14,337 nt of DNA from an uncultured bacterium (lineage in GTDB: Bacteria; Patescibacteria; JAEDAM01; Absconditabacterales; Absconditicoccaceae): NCBI GenBank assembly GCA_903904545.1, contig CAIVDB010000115.1, positions 1 to 14,337 of the forward strand, given 5' to 3'. The notes under the pieces were generated by a model that saw only the letters and a list, made by a program, of their open reading frames with translations, was not told the origin of the DNA and made no database searches. A program made the translations under genes and the position numbers. Shown in pieces: positions 7,766-14,337 of this stretch. The stretch's first letter is position 1. The number at the start of each line of letters is the position of its first letter.

Positions 7766-8491
7766 ATGTTAAGCGCAAAAAATCTCTCCGTACATATTCA
7801 TGACAAACAAATTCTCAAAAACGTAAATATCGAATTTAATCTAGGGAAAAACTACTGTCTGCTCGGAAAAAATGGTTCAGGAAAATCATCTCTCGCTATG
7901 ACCATTATGGGACATCCTAAGTATACCATTACCAATGGAGAAATATTCCTTGATGACAAACTTCTCAATGAGACCAATCCCCACGAAAGAGCTAAGATGG
8001 GTATTTTCCTAGCATTTCAGCACATTCCCGAAATCAAGGGAGTAAAGGTTTTTGAATTCCTTAGATCTATCTATGATGCAAAAAATGAGAGTCAAACATC
8101 GTTTATTCAATTCAAAAAGATTATTGAACCTCTCATCCAAGAATTACAAATAGATAAAGAATTTCTTCGAAGAGATCTCAATGTAGGATTTAGTGGAGGA
8201 GAAAGAAGAAAAATCGAGATATTGCAACTCAAATTGCTCCAACCAAAATATATTTTTCTAGACGAAGTAGACAGTGGTCTCGATGTCGATGCATTCCGTC
8301 AAGTAGCAACAATGTTGCAGTGATTAAGCACCAAAGACAATTCTCTCATCATCATTACCCATTATTTCACGATCCTAGACTATATTCCTGTAGATCATGT
8401 ATACTTGATGCAGAAAGGAGAAATCATCAAAGAATGAACAACAGAACTTGCACAAGAGGTAAAGAAAAATGGATTTACATGAATGAAGTAG
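7766..8491 (+). CDS. sufC: SUF Fe-S assembly ATPase SufC
   Basis: This 241-residue ABC-type ATPase of the SufBC(D) scaffold drives the conformational change for Fe-S cluster assembly in the cytosol. Walker A is GKNGSGKSS (about 33-41), the Q-loop is in FLAFQHIPEIKG, the signature FSGGERRKIEI is followed by LQLKLLQPK, and Walker B is YIFLDEVDSGLDVDA. The DSGLD segment is typical of SufC. The switch His is in IIITHY. TGA at 8321, 8435 and 8480 are Gly; under the standard code the protein would lose its last 56 residues, including the switch His. It follows the pilus-linked unknown gene by 27 nt and may be read from the same transcript. SufB is 2.2 kb downstream. Confidence 0.95.
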
Positions 8492-8533
8492 TTAATAACT
8501 TTACTTCCCAATCTTTTAGCCGCAAACTTTTCT

Positions 8534-10258
8534 ATGCAAAACATAAAAAGACTCTTAGCTCCCTTCTGACAGATCAAACGACATTTTTTTCTTTATATCA
8601 TAAGTTCTCTCTATTTCTGAGTAGTCTGGCCTATAAACGCACTTATCATAAGTAAAACAATCAAAGGAATTGAATTACATGATATACACTACTTCAAAAC
8701 ATATATTCTCATATTCCTAGGACTCACGATACTTCAATATTCATTAAATTATTTTTTTAGGACCACAAGGAAGATTACTGCTAGACTCTTCCAAAAGTAC
8801 CTTTATGAGGAGCACCTTTCTAAGTATCTAAAAGCTGACAACAATAAGATAGAATGACTCTGAACAGGGCAGTCTAATAGTATTATCCAAAGATGATGTG
8901 ATAACCGACAAAGATTAGCTATTGATATTTTCTCCAATGGATTGATCAGAATCATAGTTAACATAATTGCAATATTCACTATAATCATACGAAATCTCTG
9001 ACGAGGAGTATTCTTTATCATCCTATCTGTATTCATTATTATGCTAATCATAGCATGAATAGGGAATAGACGTATGAGAGATATAAGAAATGGAAGAAGG
9101 GAAGTTGTTGTAAAAGCAGACAGAAATGTAGTCAGATTAATTATGTCAAAGTTTGAAATATTACAAAACAATAAGATCATAAAAGAGATTAAGCTAATCA
9201 CAAACTTCTTCTGAGACCTCATGAGACGAGATATCAAAGAAAGTAAATGATATATTTTGGCCAGCGATTTACCTAGGGCTCTTCTAGATTTTCTTAAGGT
9301 GGGACTCATTGCTCGATATGGATATCTAATATTTCAATGACAAGCTGACTTTGCACAATTCACCCTGGTACGGATGCTCACCAACCAAATGACGGGAGTG
9401 ATATTCGAGACGAATGACCTCACATTAAGCTACTTCGAACAAATCCCATTTGTACAGAAACTACGAGAAACGTTCGACAATATACCAAAGTTAAAAGGCT
9501 ATGAAGAGGGGAAAATATTTACCTACAAAAAATGAGATATCTCAATTGATACAATAAGCTTTGGGTATGGAGATAATAATATCTTCTCAAAGTTTAGCCT
9601 AGATATCCAATGAGGAAAAAAGACTGCACTAGTAGGGGAGAGTGGCTCAGGAAAAACCACATTAATCAAGCTCCTCGCTGGATACATTCATCCAGATAAG
9701 GGAAATATAAGTATAGACGGACAAATATTGTCTGATACCGCACTCAAGACATATTACAAAAATATCTGATATCTAACCCAAGAACCTAATGTCTTCGATG
9801 GCAGTATTATAGACAATCTTCTCTACGGAACCAGAGAAAAACCAACAAGGAAACAAATAGAAAACGCAATAAAATCTGCAAAATGCGATTTTATTTACAC
9901 CTTCAAAGACGGACTTGATACACAAATAGGAGAAAAGGGGGTAAGACTAAGCTGAGGGCAAAAGCAGAGACTTGCTATAGCAAAACTGCTACTCAAGGAC
10001 CCAAAGATAATCTTTCTCGACGAACCAACAAGTTCCTTGGATAGTTTCTCTGAGGATGATATTGCTCAAGCATTCGATAATCTACTAAAAGGAAGGACAG
10101 TGATTGTAGCAGCACATAGATTACAAACAGTAAAACAGGCAGATATCATTCACGTATTCAAAACATGAGGAAAAATAATAGAAAGTGGAACTCATGAACA
10201 ACTCCTCAAAAAGAAGGGAACTTACTACAAGATGATAGAACTTCAGTCAGGATTTTAA
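8534..10258 (+). CDS. ABC exporter half-transporter (fused membrane and ATPase domains)
   Basis: This 574-residue protein, a normal length for a homodimeric exporter, has an N-terminal membrane domain (about 1-320, with segments such as [32 protein letters not shown] and [19 protein letters not shown]). The ATPase domain has Walker [11 protein letters not shown]-loop LTQEP, signature [13 protein letters not shown], Walker [13 protein letters not shown] and switch AAHRL. Fifteen in-frame TGA codons are Gly, including the first Gly of LSGGQ (9953) and one in QGGKK just before Walker A, so the standard code shows only fragments. The start at ATG 8534 is 42 nt after sufC. The substrate is unknown; lipid, peptide or glycan export are all possible. 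Its place between sufC and sufB is unusual. Confidence 0.9.
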
Positions 10259-10259
10259 T

Positions 10260-10264
10260 AAGGA
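10260..10264 (+). promoter_or_regulatory. Shine-Dalgarno-like AAGGA before the MGMT-like gene
   Basis: AAGGA lies 8 nt before ATG 10273, in the short gap after the ABC gene stop. It is one of the few clear SD-like sites here and supports this start. Confidence 0.5.
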
Positions 10265-10272
10265 ACATACAC

Positions 10273-10560
10273 ATGGATAAAATAAAAATCTATACATTCC
10301 TCCAGACCATTCCCAGAGGCAAAGTCGTGACCTACAAATTCTTAGCAGAGAAATTCAAGATACACTCCAGATATGTAGGGAAAATCATGAACCAAAACCA
10401 GCTTCCAGATATATATCCCTGTTACAAAGTAATTAAATCAGACAGAAGTCTCGGTTGATATAACGGAGGAGTAGAAATCAAAATCAAGAGGTTGGCTATA
10501 GACGGGATCTATCCAAAAGAAGGGAAAATAGAAGAAAAATATATTCGACAATGAAAATAA
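10273..10560 (+). CDS. MGMT-like protein (alkyltransferase DNA-binding/active-site domain only)
   Basis: This 95-residue protein matches the C-terminal domain of O6-alkylguanine-DNA alkyltransferases: IPRGKVVTYKFLA (winged helix), a recognition stretch with SRYVGKIMNQN (Arg-finger and Asn positions kept), the active-site motif PCYKV, and SLGGYNGG. The acceptor Cys is present. The usual PCHRV His is Tyr, and the Glu of the LxxEG motif appears as Asp (LAIDG). The N-terminal ribonuclease-H-like domain is absent. It may be a minimal alkyltransferase or a lesion-binding ATL-like protein, although ATLs normally have Trp or Ala in place of Cys. TGA at 10456 and 10552 are Gly. It starts 14 nt after the ABC gene, likely in one operon. 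Confidence 0.85.
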
Positions 10561-10600
10561 AACACTTCACTTCAAAATCAAAAAATTCTTCAAAAAAGAC

Positions 10601-10638
10601 TCCTTCATTAAACATTAAGCATTCAACATTTAGCATTT
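10601..10638. repeat. Heptamer array upstream of sufB
   Basis: The minus strand reads TGCTAAA, TGTTGAA, TGCTTAA, TGTTTAA, TGAAGG, nearly the same as the array at 2681-2719. It ends about 10 nt before the sufB ATG, in the 88-nt gap between the MGMT-like gene and sufB. Confidence 0.7.
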
Positions 10639-10648
10639 TTCAAAAGCA

Positions 10649-12034
10649 ATGACATTAAAAAACACTCTAGAATCATCAGATAAAGTAGTTTACGATCTCT
10701 ATCTCCAAGGCATTACGGAAGAAACGGTAAAAAAGATTTCTGCCGAGCAAGAAGAACCTCAGTGGATGCTTGAGCATCGTTTAAAATCACTAGAGATCTT
10801 CAATGCTATGCCATTTCCTAAGCGATGACCAAGCCTAGCAGATCTGCATCTTGACGACATTGTCTACTACGCCAAGCCAAGTCAAGAAAACGAGTGATAT
10901 GCCACTTCTCGAGAAGACGTCGATCCCGAGATCAAGAAGAAATTTCAAAAATTGGGAATCCCTGAAGCAGAACAAAAATATCTTGCAGGTGCAGGCGGGC
11001 AGTATGACTCTCTCAATGTTTATCATAAGATCAAACAACAACGATCAGACAAAGGGATTATCTTTGAGGACATGCCTGCTGCTATCAAAAAATATCCTGA
11101 ACTCGTCCAGAAACACTTCATGAAACTCGTACCTGCAGATGATCATAAATTTGCCGCGCTGCACGGCGCAATGCGAAGTGGAGGAACCTTCATTTATATC
11201 CCTAAAGGAGTAAAACTCGATGAACCGCTCCAAGCCTACTTCCGTATGAATACCTACGCAGGAGGGCAGTTTGAGCATACCTTAATCATTGTAGATGATG
11301 ATGCAGAAGGCACCTATATAGAAGGATGTTCTGCACCCAAATACGACAAAGCTTCCTTACATGCAGGACTTGTAGAAATTTTCGTCGGCAAAAGATCGAG
11401 AATGAAATATTCTTCCGTAGAAAATCGGTCTACCAATACTTATAATCTCAATACCAAAAGATCTATTTTGGAAGAAGATGCCTATATGGAATGGGTCAAT
11501 GGGAATCTCGGATCACACAAAACTATGCTCTATCCCTGTAGTATTCTCAAATGAGACAGAAGCAAAACCGACATGCTAGGTATCGCCGTTGCTGGAAAGG
11601 ATCAGGAGCAAGATACGGGATCCAAAGTAATCCATATCGGAAAAGATACTTCATCATCTACTATAGCCAAATCTATCTCGAAGGATGGCGGGATCTCTAC
11701 CTATCGTGGGATCGTTAAAATTTCCAAGTCAGCAACAAATAGTGTCAATCATACCCAGTGTGATGCATTACTTCTAGATGGACTTTCTGTGTCCAATACT
11801 ATTCCTCGTATAGATAACGAAAACGCGGATAGTATCGTCTCCCACGAAGCAAGCGCAGGGAAGATAAATGATCAAGAAATCTTCTACCTCATGAGTCGTG
11901 GACTCACAGAAGAAAAGGCGATGTCCATGATCGTCAATGGTTTTTTCTCTCAAGTCGTCAAAAAATTACCTCTAGAATATGCAGGAGAATTAAACAAATT
12001 AATTGATATGGAAATGGAATGATCTATATGATAA
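10649..12034 (+). CDS. sufB: SUF Fe-S scaffold protein SufB
   Basis: This 461-residue protein, the usual SufB length, partners with SufC and holds nascent Fe-S clusters. Typical blocks run in order: EEPQWMLEHRLKSLEIF, KYLAGAGGQYDS, HGAMRSGGTFIYIPKGV, GQFEHTLIIVDDDAEGTYIEGC, SSVENRSTNTYNLNTKRS and a C-terminal core with NHTQCDALLLDG and SHEASAGKI. The Cys of TQCD and the HE pair of HEA correspond to residues needed for cluster assembly in E. coli SufB. TGA at 10826, 10895, 11552, 12020 and 12029 are Gly. The last two add GSIG beyond the expected MEME end, before TAA at 12032. No SD is visible before ATG 10649. No SufD follows, so SufB may work as a SufB2C2-type scaffold or pair with a distant SufD. 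Confidence 0.96.
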
Positions 12035-12093
12035 TAAGCAAGGAAACCTGCCCCGTACATGCTACGGGGTGGAATGATCTATATGATAATAAG
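12015..12093. repeat. 24-bp direct repeat around a palindromic insert at the sufB 3' end
   Basis: The last codons and stop of sufB (12015-12038) are repeated exactly at 12070-12093. The 31 bp between them end in CCCCGTA-CATGC-TACGGGG (12051-12069), preceded by CCTG. The layout fits insertion or duplication of a small palindromic element; the first copy keeps the sufB reading frame and stop. Confidence 0.85.
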
Positions 12094-12255
12094 ATCAAAA
12101 AAATAGTTAAGAAATAATCTATTTTATTCCCAATACAATATTATGAATATAGGATACTCTGTCAAATTATTATCCAAAGATTCTTGACACTAGATTCGGA
12201 ATAAAACAATATAGAAAAAATCCAACACTATTTACAGTCAATTATTTTCAATTCG
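12094..12255. other. Non-coding AT-rich stretch
   Basis: There is no convincing gene here on either strand. A 16-residue ORF from ATG 12143 is too short to support. With 12035-12093 and 12256-12301 it makes up the convergent gap between sufB and the minus-strand AbiEi-like gene. Confidence 0.5.
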
Positions 12256-12285
12256 CCGATAAACCAATTCCCGATAAACCAATTT
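12256..12285. repeat. 15-nt-period intergenic repeat, copy 2
   Basis: Two near-perfect units of CCGATAAACCAATTC in tandem (12256-12270 and 12271-12285). The same unit occurs at 1597-1630 and, inverted, at 13522-13553. Confidence 0.75.
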
Positions 12286-12286
12286 C

Positions 12287-12303
12287 AAGAGCCTTCGGCT
12301 CTT
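12287..12303. other. Hairpin at the end of the AbiEi-like gene
   Basis: AAGAGCC-TTC-GGCTCTT forms a 7-bp stem with a 3-nt loop and overlaps the TAA of the minus-strand gene. No U-tract follows on either strand, so an intrinsic terminator is not supported; mRNA end protection is possible. Confidence 0.4.
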
Positions 12304-13075
12304 ACATAACATATCCATATTTTTTGATCAAAAGTTTAATTTTCTGCGCTAGATCTTCATCTATCGTTTTTGCAAGAGCATAGAGTCTATTGATACTCGT
12401 ATGATGCTTATTTTTTTTCAAAATTTGAGCTCGGATAGTCATATCCAAAGTAGCAGCCTGAGTTCTCAAGACCTTTTTGACTAATTCATTGACGTATCCC
12501 TGGGAAATAAGGGACGGATTGTACAAACTTTCTAATATTGCTAATTCAAGACAAGCTACCGGGAAGGAAATGTTCTGAATAGCTATTTTTTTGGTAAATC
12601 CAGCAAAGAAACGGAAGAGAGGAGTACTTTCTTTGGACTTAGAGTAGGTCTTGAAGACTACTTGTTTATCAAACATAATGACTTCTGTGGCTTGTTTCTG
12701 GAGATTTACAATCAAAAGTTCATCTGGAATTGCATAAGAGGAAAGATTGAGTTCCAGAGCTTTGATCCCACCGATATATCGAGCAGAAGAAAGAAATTCA
12801 CGGCAATGTTTCTTCACGAGTGACCAATAAAAACGATCTAAGATAACTTCCTGTGAAATAGTTGTCTCTGGATCTTTGACAAAAAAGACGTTCTTTTTGA
12901 TATTTTCCAGATGTCCTCTGTTTTTGAGATAGTATACCATCTTATATGCCTTTTGGAGAGTATTCTTTTCATCTTGGATATGTTCCAGAATATCGGCAAT
13001 TTTTTGGATATCTATCAACTTTCCTTTCTGTTTTATCAGTCTTTTGACCACGATGTCAAAACTTTTATTTTTCAT
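12302..13075 (-). CDS. AbiEi-like winged-helix regulator (type IV antitoxin-like)
   Basis: This 257-residue basic protein has an N-terminal winged-helix-like region (about 35-70, MVYYLKNRGHLENIKKNVFFV). A middle/C-terminal domain follows with YIGGIKALEL and SFPVACLELAILESLYN. That resembles the pattern of AbiEi-type antitoxins and related regulators, where a helix-turn-helix precedes a domain ending in an EKALLDLLY-like motif. The assignment is by pattern, not strong identity. No AbiEii-type nucleotidyltransferase toxin lies beside it, so it may be a solitary regulator. None of its seven glycines is encoded by TGA. It lies on the opposite strand to all neighbours, between sufB and the SufU-like gene. 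The start is the ATG at 13073-13075. Confidence 0.6.
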   Translation of the reverse strand: MKNKSFDIVVKRLIKQKGKLIDIQKIADILEHIQDEKNTLQKAYKMVYYLKNRGHLENIKKNVFFVKDPETTISQEVILDRFYWSLVKKHCREFLSSARYIGGIKALELNLSSYAIPDELLIVNLQKQATEVIMFDKQVVFKTYSKSKESTPLFRFFAGFTKKIAIQNISFPVACLELAILESLYNPSLISQGYVNELVKKVLRTQAATLDMTIRAQILKKNKHHTSINRLYALAKTIDEDLAQKIKLLIKKYGYVM

Positions 13076-13238
13076 AAGCCAATGGCTAACGATAAAATCA
13101 CTAAAAAAAATCTAATGTTTTTTACCAGAAAATCAAGTCGATTTTTCCACAAAAATTTAGGTCACTTTTCTATTGCATTAGCTAGACAAAAAAATATCAC
13201 TTGGACACGACATTTTTATTTTCGACAAACAAAGACAG

Positions 13239-13511
13239 ATGAATCAGCTTTTCCTCCTCAATCAGACAGCTACACTTCAAAAAACAGTTTGGTTTGAAAA
13301 TATAAAAGCTACTTTCACAGAGACCCAAGATAATATGTTCGATGTCGTACTCGAAGTAAATTCAAATAAATTTTTGATATCTATGCAAAATATCGCAGAT
13401 CAGATAGAGGAATTCCAAATTATAGCAATCAAAGGATTTATAGAACTCTCCAATAAAATCATTCTTACCATCAAGAAACTTGTAGAACACCTTCGATATA
13501 GAGCAGAATAA
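13239..13511 (+). CDS. Small hypothetical protein
   Basis: This 90-residue protein runs from ATG 13239 to TAA. It has an alternating, beta-like N-terminal half (VWFENIKATFTETQDNMFDV, VLEVNSNKFLISM) and amphipathic helices after it (IADQIEEFQIIAIKGFIEL, IILTIKKLVEHL). It has no cysteine, no signal peptide and no TGA codon. I recognise no family. It is divergent from the AbiEi-like gene with 163 bp between starts. Upstream, TTGCAT and TATCAC could form a weak promoter. A second ORF overlaps it in another frame (13082-13333), but this frame has the more protein-like composition. Confidence 0.5.
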   Translation: MNQLFLLNQTATLQKTVWFENIKATFTETQDNMFDVVLEVNSNKFLISMQNIADQIEEFQIIAIKGFIELSNKIILTIKKLVEHLRYRAE

Positions 13512-13521
13512 AGTGAAATTA

Positions 13522-13553
13522 GGAATTGGTTTATTGGGAATTCGGAATTGGGG
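13522..13553. repeat. 15-nt-period intergenic repeat, copy 3 (inverted)
   Basis: GAATTGGTTTATTGG followed by GAATTCGGAATTGGG is the reverse complement of the unit at 1597 and 12256. It starts 10 nt after the small hypothetical gene. Confidence 0.7.
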
Positions 13554-13602
13554 ATGATAATCCTTCCTTATTCAATCCTGTATAACCTTGGCCTATTTCT
13601 GT

Positions 13603-13658
13603 CTTCAATTTAAACTCTAAACTCAACTCTTAACTATAAACTCTTAATTCTTAACTCC
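13603..13658. repeat. Heptamer array upstream of the SufU-like gene
   Basis: The minus strand reads GAGTTAA, GAATTAA, GAGTTTA, TAGTTAA, GAGTTGA and further degenerate units with a 7-nt period. This is the longest such array in the window, and it ends about 10 nt before the next start codon. Confidence 0.7.
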
Positions 13659-13667
13659 CTTCTTCCT

Positions 13668-14075
13668 ATGAGCGAAGAAACCAATCTTCTCGTCCAAGAA
13701 TACACGAAAAACCCATTACAAAATCATAGTATGACAGAGTATACAGTCAAAAAACATGAAGGTAATTTTATCTGTGGAGATGATATTACGGTCTATCTCA
13801 TTATAGAAAATGATATCATCAAAGACTACAGTTACGATGGTAATTGTTCGAATATTACAACAGCAGCAGCAAGTTTCCTTTCTGAATATATCCTATGAGC
13901 CAACATTCATGAGGTATTAAATTGGACATATACAACCGTACAAGAAAGAGGATTTGAAGTTTCTCCAAGGAGAAAGAGGGCAGCAGTCATTTCTATTATG
14001 GCAGCAAGAAACGCTATCCATGAATATCTAAAGGACGGTCAAAAAGAGACTTTTGACGATCTTATGGACGATTAG
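13668..14075 (+). CDS. sufU: SufU/IscU-like Fe-S scaffold or sulfur-transfer protein
   Basis: This 135-residue protein has the U-type fold motifs: a first ligand block, NFICGDDITVYLIIENDIIKDYSYDG, with Cys and the following Asp, and a second block, GNCSNITTAAASFL, with Cys. U-type proteins bind zinc or a cluster with three Cys and one Asp. The third Cys, expected in a segment like RIKCATL, is missing here (PRRKRAAVISIMAA), and the protein has only two Cys. SufU accepts sulfur from SufS in the SUF pathway, which fits the nearby sufC and sufB, but loss of the ligand leaves activity uncertain. TGA at 13896 is Gly. The start at ATG 13668 has no SD. Confidence 0.8.
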
Positions 14076-14089
14076 ACTAGACAAAGAAC

Positions 14090-14106
14090 TTGACAGGTTT
14101 TTGACA
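14090..14106 (+). promoter_or_regulatory. Tandem TTGACA boxes
   Basis: TTGACA occurs at 14090-14095 and 14101-14106, 11 bp apart (about one helical turn). TAGAAA at 14114-14119 is a partial -10 for the first box with an 18-bp gap. It may drive the membrane gene at 14229. Confidence 0.35.
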
Positions 14107-14109
14107 ATA

Positions 14110-14229
14110 ATGATAGAAATATGTGAAAAAGTCAACTACAAAAGAAATAATAGACTTGAAACAAATAGACAGATATCTATGATACCTAGACATGCAAACA
14201 CAAATTTTATTTCCCTACAGGAAATCTAA
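14110..14229 (+). CDS. Possible 39-residue leader ORF
   Basis: ATG 14110 to TAA 14227-14229 gives 39 residues, basic and without a recognised motif. Its stop overlaps the next start by one base (TAATG), an arrangement often seen in translational coupling. There is no SD and no homolog that I know. The length is within what chance gives in AT-rich DNA, so this is tentative. Confidence 0.2.
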   Translation: MIEICEKVNYKRNNRLETNRQISMIPRHANTNFISLQEI

Positions 14230-14337
14230 TGAGAATACTCAAGCATTTCATCATTACCATCGTATTAAACGGAGTAATGTTGTATGTTATCACAAAATAC
14301 ATCCCACAACTCTGATTCTCTATTCATTCAGACTATG
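14229..14337 (+). CDS. Small membrane protein, phage-holin-family-like (N-terminal part)
   Basis: Thirty-six residues are visible before the window ends. A short basic start (MRILKH) leads into a hydrophobic helix (FIITIVLNGVMLYVITKYI), then PQLGFSIHSDY. TGA at 14313 is Gly. This start resembles the small 4-helix membrane proteins annotated as phage holin family IV, which are widespread chromosomal proteins of unknown function. The cut-off makes this a weak assignment; any small inner-membrane protein could look like this. Confidence 0.5.

Noticed and set aside
12143..12193. 16-residue ORF in the gap after sufB
   Set aside because: Too short, with no SD, motif or coupling to a neighbour.
12287..12303. 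Intrinsic terminator
   Set aside because: A good hairpin, but no U-tract follows on either strand.
12302..13075. Recent transfer of the AbiEi-like gene from a standard-code organism, because it has no TGA codons
   Set aside because: It has only seven glycines; zero TGA among seven is not unusual at the TGA share seen in neighbouring genes. Its composition is AT-rich like the rest.
13082..13333. 83-residue plus-strand ORF (basic, His- and Phe-rich) overlapping the 13239 gene in another frame
   Set aside because: It starts 6 bp from the divergent AbiEi-like start, leaving no room for signals, overlaps the better ORF by 95 bp, and has no recognised motif. The region reads better as the promoter area of the minus-strand gene.
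13603..13658. CRISPR array
   Set aside because: The repeat unit is only 7 nt and degenerate, with no spacers and no cas genes nearby.
1..14337. UGA as selenocysteine or tryptophan
   Set aside because: The TGA positions match conserved Gly, not Cys/Sec or Trp, and TGG is used for Trp throughout.

Overview
The window reads coherently only when UGA is taken as glycine (genetic code 25). About 50 in-frame TGA codons fall inside otherwise continuous genes, many at invariant glycines: the Walker B region of PilB, the ABC signature of an exporter, SufB, SufC, and the Gly-Gly of an MGMT-like protein. Every gene that ends in the window stops at TAA or TAG. With the AT-rich composition, short genes and type IV pilus genes, this points to Candidatus Absconditabacteria (SR1) or Gracilibacteria (BD1-5). 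The window cannot separate these two groups. Several starts have no obvious Shine-Dalgarno sequence.

Layout: 1-827 is the C-terminal part of a charged unknown protein, followed by a bidirectional terminator. 926-3100 is a minus-strand block: a PAP2/undecaprenyl-pyrophosphatase-like membrane protein, endonuclease III (nth), an intact tRNA-Arg(CCG) inside tRNA-like debris, and a membrane-anchored Holliday-junction-resolvase-related nuclease. From about 3233 a plus-strand pilus unit carries pilB, pilC and two unknown helical, exported or anchored proteins. It runs closely into sufC, a full-length ABC half-exporter, a small MGMT-like protein, and sufB. A minus-strand AbiEi-like regulator (12302-13075) and a small unknown gene separate sufB from an IscU/SufU-like scaffold protein. 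The window ends in a small membrane protein resembling the 4-TMS phage-holin family.

Functional themes are type IV pilus assembly (PilB motor and PilC platform), SUF iron-sulfur assembly (SufC, SufB, U-type scaffold; no SufS or SufD here), base-excision and alkylation repair, and one export ABC protein inside the suf region.

The most unusual content is repeats. Three kinds are scattered between genes and sometimes inside them: degenerate 7-nt-period arrays, 15-nt-period arrays, and short GC-rich palindromes. nth carries a 72-bp palindromic insertion that adds exactly 24 codons between 7-bp direct repeats, and also a heptamer-array insertion. The 3' end of sufB is duplicated around a palindrome. 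A tRNA relic has palindromes in both its anticodon loop and its T arm. Together these suggest small mobile palindromic elements that can settle in genes, comparable in concept to Rickettsia palindromic elements.
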